Counted from the stretch's first letter, positions 1-5,675 are shown. The stretch: DNA of 11,775 nucleotides from MGOM01 sp035455265 (GCA_035455265.1 DATIFK010000103.1:1-11775), one strand, 5' to 3'. Notes: a model not told the origin generated them from the sequence alone. Numbers and translations are program-made.

Positions 1-47
1 CACAACCCCGCGATCAGCAGGAGGCGGCCAGGCGGAAAGCGCTTCAT
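1..47 (-). CDS. N-terminus of a probable secreted or membrane protein (partial, runs off left edge)
   Basis: Reading leftward from an ATG whose complement is CAT at 45-47, the frame is open to the window edge and encodes MKRFPPGRLLLIAGL. This is a basic N-region followed by a leucine-rich hydrophobic stretch, as in a signal peptide or first membrane helix. Nothing of the mature protein is in the window, so no function can be given. The ribosome binding site is weak: a GGGAG lies about 14 nt upstream. Support comes from a promoter-like pair on the same strand at 169-197. It could be a chance frame. Confidence 0.4.
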   Translation of the reverse strand, partial: MKRFPPGRLLLIAGL

Positions 48-168
48 GCGGGTCTCGGCGACTCCCTGCGGCCCGGTCCGTCGCCGACAATCTGGAGGAC
101 AACGGTTGGAATGGGATGGGCCGGCCCTTGCCTCATGCCCCGTGTCTACCCGGTCACGCCTCCCGCGA

Positions 169-197
169 GCTATCGGCCCCCGCTCAAGGGGTGTCAA
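169..197 (-). promoter_or_regulatory. Candidate promoter for the leftmost gene
   Basis: On the minus strand a perfect TTGACA (197-192) is followed after 17 bp by GATAGC (174-169), which matches three of six -10 positions. A second TTGACA lies exactly 10 bp upstream (207-202), so the region reads as a direct repeat of TTTGACA with one helical turn of spacing. The leader to the ATG at 47 would be about 115 nt. The second copy may be a regulator half-site rather than a promoter element. Confidence 0.35.
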
Positions 198-247
198 AGG
201 CTGTCAAAGTCTCCACCCGACCTGCCGGCGGCACAACCACCAGGAAA

Positions 248-287
248 GGCGACGGGCCTGCGATCCTGGGATCGCAGGCCCGTCGCC
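248..287 (-). terminator. 18-bp perfect hairpin, terminator of the 102-aa membrane protein gene
   Basis: Bases 248-265 pair without mismatch with 270-287, leaving the 4-nt loop CTGG. On the minus strand the stem is followed by TTTCC, a short U tract. It lies 17 nt beyond the stop codon of the minus-strand gene at 305-613. The stem is longer than a usual intrinsic terminator. It would also separate that gene from the promoter of the next minus-strand gene. Confidence 0.65.
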
Positions 288-304
288 ACCTCTCGACATC
301 CACA

Positions 305-613
305 CTACTTGCGTCGAGTCATTTGCCCCGAATCGTCTTCGGGCTTGCGGCCGGCGCCCATTCCCCAGAGCAGAATGCCGGCCCCGGCGCCGAGGCCGAA
401 GCCGCCGAGGGCAGCCCCGCCTTCCACCCAATGGCCCAGCAGGGCGAAGGTGCCGAGCAGGCCCAGGATGGCGGCGATGGCCAGCTGCCAGTTGTGCGCC
501 TCCGATTTCAGGACATGAACCACGAGCCAACCTGCCCCGAGGCCAAAGACGATGGCGCCCAGAGCGCGCAGGATGAATCCGATCACCTGCAATGCGTCGT
601 AAGTGAAGATCAT
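305..613 (-). CDS. Small three-helix membrane protein, function unknown
   Basis: This 102-aa protein is not recognised as a named family. Three hydrophobic stretches are visible, at about residues 7-36, 43-62 and 65-86. The last two are rich in Gly and Ala (LGGFGLGAGAGILLWGMGAG), and the charged tail (RKPEDDSGQMTRRK) is probably cytoplasmic. It should be an inner-membrane protein with tightly packed helices. The ATG is supported by a GGAGG 10 nt upstream and by a promoter 32 nt upstream (TATACT -10). The gene stands alone between its own promoter and the 18-bp hairpin at 248-287, so it is a monocistronic unit divergent from the tpx operon. The frame and regulatory context make it real; the function is unknown. 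Confidence 0.75.
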   Translation of the reverse strand: MIFTYDALQVIGFILRALGAIVFGLGAGWLVVHVLKSEAHNWQLAIAAILGLLGTFALLGHWVEGGAALGGFGLGAGAGILLWGMGAGRKPEDDSGQMTRRK

Positions 614-644
614 GGGACCTCTTCCTCCGGCGATGGATGGCTGC

Positions 645-672
645 AGTATACCGGCTTATGACGGAACAGCAA
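645..672 (-). promoter_or_regulatory. Promoter of the 102-aa membrane protein gene
   Basis: On the minus strand TTGCTG (672-667) and TATACT (650-645) are separated by 16 bp. The predicted start is near 639, giving a leader of about 26 nt to the ATG at 613. It sits back-to-back with the plus-strand promoter at 686-714, leaving only 13 bp between the two -35 boxes, so one regulator could control both directions. Confidence 0.5.
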
Positions 673-685
673 GCGAGCCCGGCCG

Positions 686-714
686 TTGACGGAGCCGCGG
701 CGCGGCGGTATCAT
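686..714 (+). promoter_or_regulatory. Strong sigma-70-type promoter of the small-TM-protein/tpx operon
   Basis: TTGACG (686-691), a 17-bp spacer and TATCAT (709-714) match the housekeeping consensus in ten of twelve positions with ideal spacing. The ATG of the 41-aa gene is at 722, seven bases after the -10 box. Transcription would therefore begin at or next to the start codon, and the message is predicted to be leaderless. Confidence 0.65.
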
Positions 715-721
715 GCCGGCC

Positions 722-847
722 ATGAGCACGAAGAAACCTCGGTCTCCAGCGCCACGGGAACACCCCTATATCCGACGGCAGCGCGTCATCCTTTCGGTCA
801 TCGGCCTCCTGGTCATCGCCGCCTTCCTCCTCAGCCTCGTCCGCTGA
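722..847 (+). CDS. 41-aa single-pass membrane protein upstream of tpx
   Basis: The frame encodes 41 residues: a basic, proline-rich N-terminus (STKKPRSPAPREHPYIRRQR) and one hydrophobic helix at about residues 22-40 that ends at the C-terminus (LVR). The positive-inside rule places the N-terminus in the cytoplasm. It is too short for most gene callers. It is supported by a strong promoter whose predicted start point is its own ATG, and by a 4-nt gap to tpx (TGA at 845-847, next ATG at 852), so the two are co-transcribed. No Shine-Dalgarno site is possible if the message is leaderless. The function is unknown. It might tether or accompany the peroxidase, or simply provide the translated lead for tpx. 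Confidence 0.6.
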   Translation: MSTKKPRSPAPREHPYIRRQRVILSVIGLLVIAAFLLSLVR

Positions 848-851
848 ACCC

Positions 852-1376
852 ATGGCCGAGCCTGAGCCCATCGGCCGCATCCGGTTCCGCGGCCAGGAAG
901 AGCCGATCGTCGGCATGGAGATCCAGGCCGGCATGACCGCGCCCGACTTTCTGGCGGTCGCCAAGGACTGGTCGGAGGTCCACCCGCTGGCGAGGACGCA
1001 CGGCAAGGTCCGCATCCTGACCTCCGTCCCTTCGCTCGACACGACGGTGTGCGCCCGCGAGACCAAGCGCTTCAACGCCGAGGCCGCCGGCCTGAGCGAC
1101 GAAGTGACCATCTTCGTTGTCAGCATGGACCTGCCGTACGCGCAGGATCGGTGGTGCGGCGCCGCGGGGGTCGACCGGGTCGTGACTCTGTCGGACCATG
1201 TCTACGCCGAGTTTGGCATCAAGTACGGCTGCCTGATCCAGACCAAGCGGCTGCTGCGCCGGGCCGTGTTCGTCGTCGGCCGGGACGACATCGTCCGCTA
1301 CGCCGCCTACATGCCGACCATCGGAGACGAGCCGGATTACCCGCTGGTAGTCCAGATGGCGCGCCAAGCGCTCTAG
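852..1376 (+). CDS. tpx: Thiol peroxidase Tpx (atypical 2-Cys peroxiredoxin)
   Basis: This 174-aa protein reduces hydrogen peroxide and alkyl hydroperoxides in the cytoplasm using thioredoxin. The Tpx signature SVPSLDTTVCARETKRFN holds the peroxidatic Cys67 with Thr64 in the PxxxTxxC motif. The resolving Cys102 is in SMDLPYAQDRWCGAAG, and VVTLSDH follows as in the family. Length and cysteine spacing (35 residues) fit the family; E. coli Tpx has about 168 residues. A further Cys127 is present. The start follows the upstream 41-aa gene by 4 nt and aligns with the usual N-terminal strand (RIRFRGQEEPI). Its ribosome site is weak, so translation may be coupled to the upstream gene. The family call is secure. 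Confidence 0.95.
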   Translation: MAEPEPIGRIRFRGQEEPIVGMEIQAGMTAPDFLAVAKDWSEVHPLARTHGKVRILTSVPSLDTTVCARETKRFNAEAAGLSDEVTIFVVSMDLPYAQDRWCGAAGVDRVVTLSDHVYAEFGIKYGCLIQTKRLLRRAVFVVGRDDIVRYAAYMPTIGDEPDYPLVVQMARQAL

Positions 1377-1411
1377 AGCCAAACCATGCCAAGCAGCGCA
1401 AGCTCGCGTCA

Positions 1412-1424
1412 CTTGTCTGACAAG
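1412..1424. promoter_or_regulatory. Palindrome CTTGTC-T-GACAAG in the pilin leader (candidate operator)
   Basis: The sequence is a perfect 13-bp inverted repeat with a single central base. Its core TTGTCTGACAA is identical, read on the opposite strand, to the palindrome at 4953-4963 that overlaps the predicted start of the GlyA-GcvT gene. The pattern fits TNGTNNNACNA, as described for FadR-type GntR regulators. Here it could act as DNA or as a short RNA hairpin at the 5' side of the leader. Confidence 0.45.
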
Positions 1425-1426
1425 CC

Positions 1427-1492
1427 TACAGGACGCAAGTCCCCTGTAAGCTCGGACTCGACGAGCGTATGATAGCCTTACCGCAGATGGAC
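1427..1492 (+). promoter_or_regulatory. Structured leader upstream of the Flp pilin, possibly a c-di-GMP-I-like riboswitch
   Basis: Two hairpins are readable. The first has stem GGAC/GTCC (1431-1434/1439-1442) closed by a GCAA tetraloop, extended by TACA/TGTA (1427-1430/1445-1448). The second has stem GCTCG/CGAGC (1450-1454/1462-1466). GGACGCAAG, then TGTAAG before the second stem, then TATGATAGCC and TTACCG after it resemble the 3' half of class I cyclic-di-GMP (GEMM) aptamers. Those aptamers often sit ahead of pilus and motility genes. The usual 5' element GGCAAACC with its GNRA hairpin is not clear, so the class assignment is tentative. Alternatively, TATGAT at 1468-1473 is a promoter -10 box. 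Confidence 0.35.
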
Positions 1493-1504
1493 CCGCCCCA
1501 GCGC

Positions 1505-1519
1505 CCGGGCTCCGCCCGG
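1505..1519 (+). other. GC-rich hairpin between leader and pilin ribosome site
   Basis: CCGGGC (1505-1510) pairs with GCCCGG (1514-1519) across a 3-nt loop, 23 nt before the AGGAGG ribosome site. There is no U tract, so it is not a simple terminator. It could be the expression platform of the upstream leader, or an insulating or stabilising hairpin. Confidence 0.4.
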
Positions 1520-1555
1520 ATGCAGAGGGCAACTCAAGGGAAAGGAGGACACTCC

Positions 1556-1702
1556 ATGCTGTACGCACCGAAGGAACGTGGACAGGGTCTTGTTGAATAC
1601 GCGCTGATTCTTGTTTTGGTTGCCGTGGTTGTGATCGTCATCCTCGCCCTGTTGGGACCGGCGATCGGCAACGTATTCAGCAACATCGTTCGCCAGATCT
1701 GA
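1556..1702 (+). CDS. Flp/type IVb pilin precursor
   Basis: The 48-aa prepilin is MLYAPKERG / QGLVEYALIL followed by a long hydrophobic helix (about residues 16-36) and a short tail ending NVFSNIVRQI. The G/XXXXEY processing signal is exact: Gly9, then Gln-Gly-Leu-Val, then Glu14-Tyr15. The mature subunit would be 39 residues. Flp pilins polymerise on the outer face of the membrane through the Tad secretion machinery. The start is fixed by a perfect AGGAGG at 1543-1548, 7 nt upstream, the strongest ribosome site in the window. An in-frame upstream ATG at 1469 would add a non-pilin tail and is unlikely. No Tad ATPase, TadB/C or prepilin peptidase gene is nearby, so the assembly genes must be elsewhere. 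Confidence 0.9.
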   Translation: MLYAPKERGQGLVEYALILVLVAVVVIVILALLGPAIGNVFSNIVRQI

Positions 1703-1746
1703 CCCTGTCATCCCACCGCGCGGGGGGATGAACCCCCAAGCAACAT

Positions 1747-1770
1747 GAGACCCGGCCTTGGCCGGGTCTC
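1747..1770. terminator. Bidirectional hairpin terminator between pilin and glyA-gcvT
   Basis: GAGACCCGGC (1747-1756) pairs perfectly with GCCGGGTCTC (1761-1770) around CTTG. It lies 44 nt after the pilin stop and 11 nt beyond the stop of the convergent fusion gene. The following bases on the plus strand (TCGTTGT) are only moderately T-rich. It probably ends both transcripts. Confidence 0.7.
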
Positions 1771-1781
1771 TCGTTGTGCAA

Positions 1782-4700
1782 TCACCGAGGAAACCTCGAC
1801 AGGACGGTCGCGGGAGTCGGGACCACCGCCCGGTCGCCGAGGCGGAAGTCGGCCGGAGGCTTCCCGGCATCCTTGGCCGCGCTTTGGAAGACGGCGATCG
1901 GCGTCCCCTCCACGGTGTACTTCTTCTCCAAGTAAGCTTGCCCGAGAAGGTACCCGTCCTGGTCGACGGCGCAGGAGGTGACAAGCCCGACAACTCGTCC
2001 GCGCCGGTCCACGATCGGGTCGCCATGGTGGGCCAGGCGGACGCCCTTCTCGTCGAACCGGAAGCGAGTCACTTCACCCTGGCGTTCGGCTTCCTGGGAA
2101 AGGAAGCCCGAGCGGCCGATGAACCACGGTTTGTGGGTCTTGACGTACGATCCGAAACCTGCCGCTCCCACTCCGAGTCCCAGGTCGCCCGCCATCTCGT
2201 GCCCATACAGCGGCAGGCCGGCTTCGGTCCGGAGGGAGTCGCGCGCCCCGAGACCGATGGGCTTCAAACCCAGCGGGGAGCCCGCCTTCAGCAGCGCCTG
2301 CCAGAGATCGGAGCTGCGCCGTGGGTGGACGAACAGCTCATAGGCGACGCGCTCCCCGGTGTATCCGGTGCGGCTGACCACCAGGTCGAAACCGCCGAAC
2401 GCGCCGGTCATGACGCCGGCCCACGGCAGCTGCCGCAGGCGTGCCGCAGTCGCCGGATCGCAGCCCAGCGACAGCAGGATCTCGGTCGACTTCGGCCCCT
2501 GCAGAGCCAGGTCGACGCGCTGGTCCTCGCCCTCACGCGGGTCCCGCAGGTTGCGCAGCCGCGCCCCGCGGCCGAACGCCAGCGAGGCCGGCCGGGCTTC
2601 GTCGACCCGCACCTTCCCCTCGCGCACGGCGGTGAGCCAGGCCCAGTTCTTGTCGTCGTTGGAGGCGTTGACGACCATCATGTAGCGTTCCGCCGACACG
2701 CGGTAGATCATGGCGTCGTCGATGACGGCGCCGGAGGGATCCAGCAGCTGGGTGTAGTGCGACTCCCCGACGGCGAGCGCCGCAACGTCGTTGGTGGCGA
2801 CGCTGTCCAGGAAGGCCGCCGCCTGCGGGCCGTCCACCTGGTAGACGCCCATGTGGCTGACGTCGAACAGCCCTGCGGCATGACGCGTCGCCAGATGCTC
2901 TTCCACGACCGAGCTGTACCAGACAGGCATGTCCCAGCCGGCGAAGGGAACCATCTTCGCCCCCAGGGCGCGATGCGCGGCGTTGAGCGCCGTCTTCCTC
3001 AAGGGCGGTTCCGAGGGCTCGACCCAGGTGAAAGCCGGCAGAGGTTCGCCCTTGGCCGCAGGGACACCGATGAACCACGGCTTGCGCGCGCCGTCATGCT
3101 CCTCCCCGGACGGCGCCGCCTCGACGCCGCCCTCGACGGTGACGGTCACCGGCCCGGGGGGTTTGCGCCAAGGATCGTCGGCATCGACGGCGACGTATCC
3201 ATCCGAGAGGTCGCGCAGCCACGTGGCGACGAGAGGACTCTGCGCGGCCGGAACGAAGACCTTCCAGCCTTCACCGTCCCGCTCCAACGTCACTCGGCTC
3301 GAACCCGAAGGAGTCGAAAGCTGGGCGCGTGCCACTCGCCCCTCGGCCAGGCCATCCACGTCGGCGGAGGTCGCCCACCGCAGGAAACCCGTCGACGCTC
3401 CTCCCGTCAACCGAAGGACCGTGTAGGCGCCCTTGGGCGCGGCATCGTCGAGATAGTAGAAGTGCGGGTACCCATGGGCGGGCGAGGCATCGTCGGCGGA
3501 TGGCGCCGCACCCGCCAGCTCGCGTACCTGGAGGCGCACGTCGTTGAGCACGCCGAAGTCGACCCGCGCCCGCGGCTGCGGGCCTTTCCTCCCGGCCTGC
3601 GCGTACGGCGTGCAGGCCTGAAGCAACTGTGCGATCAACCCGGCCAGGCGGGTGGTCTCCGCCTCCTGAAAGCCGCGCTGCGTGATCCAGGGGGTCCCCA
3701 GGCGAACGCCCGAAGGCTGGGCCGCCGATCGGTCGCCGGGGATGGTGTTGCGGTTGGCGACGATCCCTGCCAGGTCCAGAATCCGTGCGGCCATATCGCC
3801 CGACAACGGCGTGCCGTCGGGCCCGACGACGGAGCGTACGTCCACGTTCGTCAGGTGGGTCTCCGTGCCGCCGTAGGGAATGCGGAACCCGGCCGATCGC
3901 AGACCCTCGGTCAGAGCCAGACAATTCTTGACGATCTGGGCCTGGAGCGAGCGGAACGAGTCGCTGCGCGCCAGGCGGAAGGCGACGGCCTGGGCCAGGA
4001 TCGTGTTGATGTGCGGCCCGCCCTGCTCCCCCGGGAAGACCGCCTTGTCGATCAGGCGCGCCAGTTTGGCGGAGGTCGTCAGGATGGCCGCGCCGCGCGG
4101 CCCGCAAAGCGACTTGTGGGTGGTGAAGGTGATGACGTCCGCTACGCCGACCGGCGAAGGGACGATCCCGGCTGCGATCATGCCGGCGATGTGGGCGATA
4201 TCGGCCATCAGGAAGGCACCGACGGCGTCGGCGATCTGGCGGAACCGTTTCCAGTCGGGCATCCACGGGTAGGAGGAGTAGCCCGTGATGATCATCTTGG
4301 GCTTGTGTTCCCGCGCCAGCGCCTCCACGGCGTCGTAGTCGATGCGCTCCGTGGCGGGATCGACGCCGTAAGAGACGATGCGGTAGTACTTGCCCGATCG
4401 GTTGGCGGTGGACCCGTGGGTCAGATGGCCGCCGTGGAGCAGGTTCATCCCCATGACGACGGCGCCCGGCTCGACCAGGGCGTGGTACACGGCGTTGTTG
4501 GCCGGCGCTCCCGACAGCGGCTGGACATTGACGAAGATGTCATCGGCGCCGCTGCCGTTGGCGGCAAACAACTCGGCGCAGCGCCGCCGCGCCAGGGCTT
4601 CGACGGCGTCGGCGTACTCGACGCCCTTGTAGTAGCGCGGGTCCGAGTAGCGGCGGTAGGTTGCCAGGCGAGCCGGGTAGTCGAGGATCTCGCTCTCCAC

Positions 4701-4907
4701 CATCCGGCGAGTCTCTTCGTCCGGATACCCTTCGGCATAGATGTTCTGGAAGCGGGACGCCAGTGCTTCGCGCACGGCCGCCGGCGCCTCGCTTTCGGAG
4801 GGGACGAGGATGAGCTTGCGCCGCTGGCGTTCCGCCTCCAGCTGGCTCAGCTCGTAGGTGGCCGGGTCGAGCTCGGACCAGTCACCTCGAATCAGGAAGT
4901 CTCGCAT
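1782..4907 (-). CDS. glyA-gcvT: Serine hydroxymethyltransferase - aminomethyltransferase (T-protein) fusion with an extra degenerate GcvT-like module
   Basis: The 1041-aa protein joins two folate enzymes of glycine metabolism. Residues 1-440 are SHMT (serine + THF to glycine + methylene-THF). Asp236 and His239 lie in MADIAHIAG, and the PLP lysine is Lys265 in FTTHKSLCGPRGA. Residues about 633-1041 are the T-protein of the glycine cleavage system: FAGWDMPVWY, FDVSHMG, IDDAMIYRV with Asp730-Asp731, RTGYTGE, GLGARDSLRTEAGLPLYGHEM and KPWFIGR (926-932). SHMT alone is about 420 aa and GcvT about 370, leaving about 190 extra residues. Of these, 493-575 align with the GcvT segment 684-766, including SPSG-type spacing, but lack the Asp pair; a second KPWFIG is at 609-614. 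The ATG has GGAG 5 nt upstream, and promoter and operator lie 46-89 nt upstream. No gcvH or gcvP is nearby. Both end domains look catalytically intact. Confidence 0.93.
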   Translation of the reverse strand: MRDFLIRGDWSELDPATYELSQLEAERQRRKLILVPSESEAPAAVREALASRFQNIYAEGYPDEETRRMVESEILDYPARLATYRRYSDPRYYKGVEYADAVEALARRRCAELFAANGSGADDIFVNVQPLSGAPANNAVYHALVEPGAVVMGMNLLHGGHLTHGSTANRSGKYYRIVSYGVDPATERIDYDAVEALAREHKPKMIITGYSSYPWMPDWKRFRQIADAVGAFLMADIAHIAGMIAAGIVPSPVGVADVITFTTHKSLCGPRGAAILTTSAKLARLIDKAVFPGEQGGPHINTILAQAVAFRLARSDSFRSLQAQIVKNCLALTEGLRSAGFRIPYGGTETHLTNVDVRSVVGPDGTPLSGDMAARILDLAGIVANRNTIPGDRSAAQPSGVRLGTPWITQRGFQEAETTRLAGLIAQLLQACTPYAQAGRKGPQPRARVDFGVLNDVRLQVRELAGAAPSADDASPAHGYPHFYYLDDAAPKGAYTVLRLTGGASTGFLRWATSADVDGLAEGRVARAQLSTPSGSSRVTLERDGEGWKVFVPAAQSPLVATWLRDLSDGYVAVDADDPWRKPPGPVTVTVEGGVEAAPSGEEHDGARKPWFIGVPAAKGEPLPAFTWVEPSEPPLRKTALNAAHRALGAKMVPFAGWDMPVWYSSVVEEHLATRHAAGLFDVSHMGVYQVDGPQAAAFLDSVATNDVAALAVGESHYTQLLDPSGAVIDDAMIYRVSAERYMMVVNASNDDKNWAWLTAVREGKVRVDEARPASLAFGRGARLRNLRDPREGEDQRVDLALQGPKSTEILLSLGCDPATAARLRQLPWAGVMTGAFGGFDLVVSRTGYTGERVAYELFVHPRRSSDLWQALLKAGSPLGLKPIGLGARDSLRTEAGLPLYGHEMAGDLGLGVGAAGFGSYVKTHKPWFIGRSGFLSQEAERQGEVTRFRFDEKGVRLAHHGDPIVDRRGRVVGLVTSCAVDQDGYLLGQAYLEKKYTVEGTPIAVFQSAAKDAGKPPADFRLGDRAVVPTPATVLSRFPR

Positions 4908-4952
4908 GTGGACTCCGCACCAGATGACAGACCCGGTGAGGTCTCGTCGGAA

Positions 4953-4963
4953 TTGTCAGACAA
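4953..4963. promoter_or_regulatory. Operator-like palindrome TTGTC-A-GACAA at the glyA-gcvT start point
   Basis: This perfect 11-bp inverted repeat starts 4 bp downstream of the -10 box (4968-4973) on the minus strand and covers the predicted transcription start (about 4961-4962). A bound protein would block initiation. Its core equals the palindrome at 1413-1423. The half-site GT-N3-AC layout is that of FadR-type GntR repressors, some of which respond to amino or organic acids. No regulator gene is in the window. Confidence 0.5.
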
Positions 4964-4967
4964 ACGC

Positions 4968-4996
4968 ATTCTACGGCAGCGAGGAGGCTCGGTCAA
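4968..4996 (-). promoter_or_regulatory. Sigma-70-type promoter of glyA-gcvT
   Basis: On the minus strand TTGACC (4996-4991) and TAGAAT (4973-4968) are separated by exactly 17 bp, ten of twelve consensus matches. The predicted start near 4961 gives a leader of about 54 nt with a GGAG ribosome site, so this gene has a conventional leader, unlike several others here. The leader is too short for a known glycine or THF aptamer. Confidence 0.65.
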
Positions 4997-5019
4997 GGAA
5001 GGGCATCACGCTGGGAGCG

Positions 5020-5191
5020 GTCAGCCGTCAGCTGTCAGCCTTCGGCCATCTTCTGGGAGCTCCGCGGTCTCCAGTTTCCAGGCTCGAGTTTCCAGTCTCC
5101 AGTTTCAGTTGCCAGTGAGACGGAGATTGACTGGCACCTGGGAACCGGAAACTGGGAACCATTCTGTAGGTTGGTGGCCGGTGGCTGGCGG
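5020..5191. repeat. Degenerate 7-bp repeat cluster, inverted halves
   Basis: Heptamers run in phase over much of the gap. Four units of GTCAGCC type fill 5020-5047. Units of CTCCAGT/TTCCAGT type fill 5068-5116. The reverse-complement form (ACTGGCA, CCTGGGA, ACCGGAA, ACTGGGA) fills 5130-5157. GGT-type units such as GGCCGGT and GGCTGGC follow to about 5190. The CCAGT and ACTGG halves can pair into a long imperfect cruciform or RNA hairpin. It lies just after the stop of the minus-strand gene at 5193 and upstream of the glyA-gcvT promoter. No coding potential is seen. Confidence 0.75.
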
Positions 5192-5192
5192 C

Positions 5193-5675
5193 TCAGACCG
5201 ACAGACGTGTCCCTGGATCGACTCCAAACCACGGGTTGCCAAAGAAGTCGTCGAAGAAGACCTTGCGGTCTTCGGGGTCGGCAATGGCCGCGCCGGCCTG
5301 GCGTGCCTTCTCGATGAACATCGCCGCGCGCGCCCGGTCTCCGGTCAGTGCCGCCGTCCGGGCGGCGAGCTCGTGCGCAAAGGCGAAATCGAAATCCTGC
5401 ATCTCCGCCGCGTGCTCGTCGGTCAACTCCAGACAGCGGCGCGTGTGTCGCTCCGCCAAGACCGGATCGCCCAGGAGGATGTGGACGCGGGCGATCAACC
5501 ACTCGCCGCGCTGATGGTTGATTCCCGTGCCGGCGTAAAGCCAGTGGTACAGCGAGGCGTGAGCGGCATGGACCATGCGCTCGTCCTCGGCCGGCGATCG
5601 ATCCTTCTTCCCGAGCAGTTCCCAAACCTCTCCATTGATCTTCTTGGCGAACGTCAGGTGATCACCCGTCTCCAC
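5193..5675 (-). CDS. Conserved helical protein of unknown function, TPR-like
   Basis: The 160-aa protein is soluble and almost all helical. It has paired helices and motifs such as HASLYHWLYAGTGINHQRGEWLIARVHILLGDPVLAERHTRRCLEL, where small residues recur in the way of tetratricopeptide hairpins, and a Phe-rich C-terminus (FFDDFFGNPWFG). I recall similar uncharacterised proteins but no biochemical role. The start is taken as GTG at 5675 because AGAGG lies 7 nt upstream. An alternative GTG at 5690 overlaps the upstream stop as GTGA but lacks a ribosome site. The gap from the peptidase gene is 11 nt, so the two are co-transcribed. A scaffold or binding role is only a guess. Confidence 0.8.
   Translation of the reverse strand: METGDHLTFAKKINGEVWELLGKKDRSPAEDERMVHAAHASLYHWLYAGTGINHQRGEWLIARVHILLGDPVLAERHTRRCLELTDEHAAEMQDFDFAFAHELAARTAALTGDRARAAMFIEKARQAGAAIADPEDRKVFFDDFFGNPWFGVDPGTRLSV

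Noticed and set aside
1747..1770. Possible IS or transposon end, because of the perfect inverted repeat.
   Set aside because: There is one hairpin with a 4-nt loop between convergent genes, no transposase and no target duplication; it is a terminator.
4908..5019. A glycine or tetrahydrofolate riboswitch upstream of glyA-gcvT.
   Set aside because: The predicted leader is only about 54 nt and shows none of the conserved blocks of those aptamers that I know; a DNA operator explains the palindrome better.
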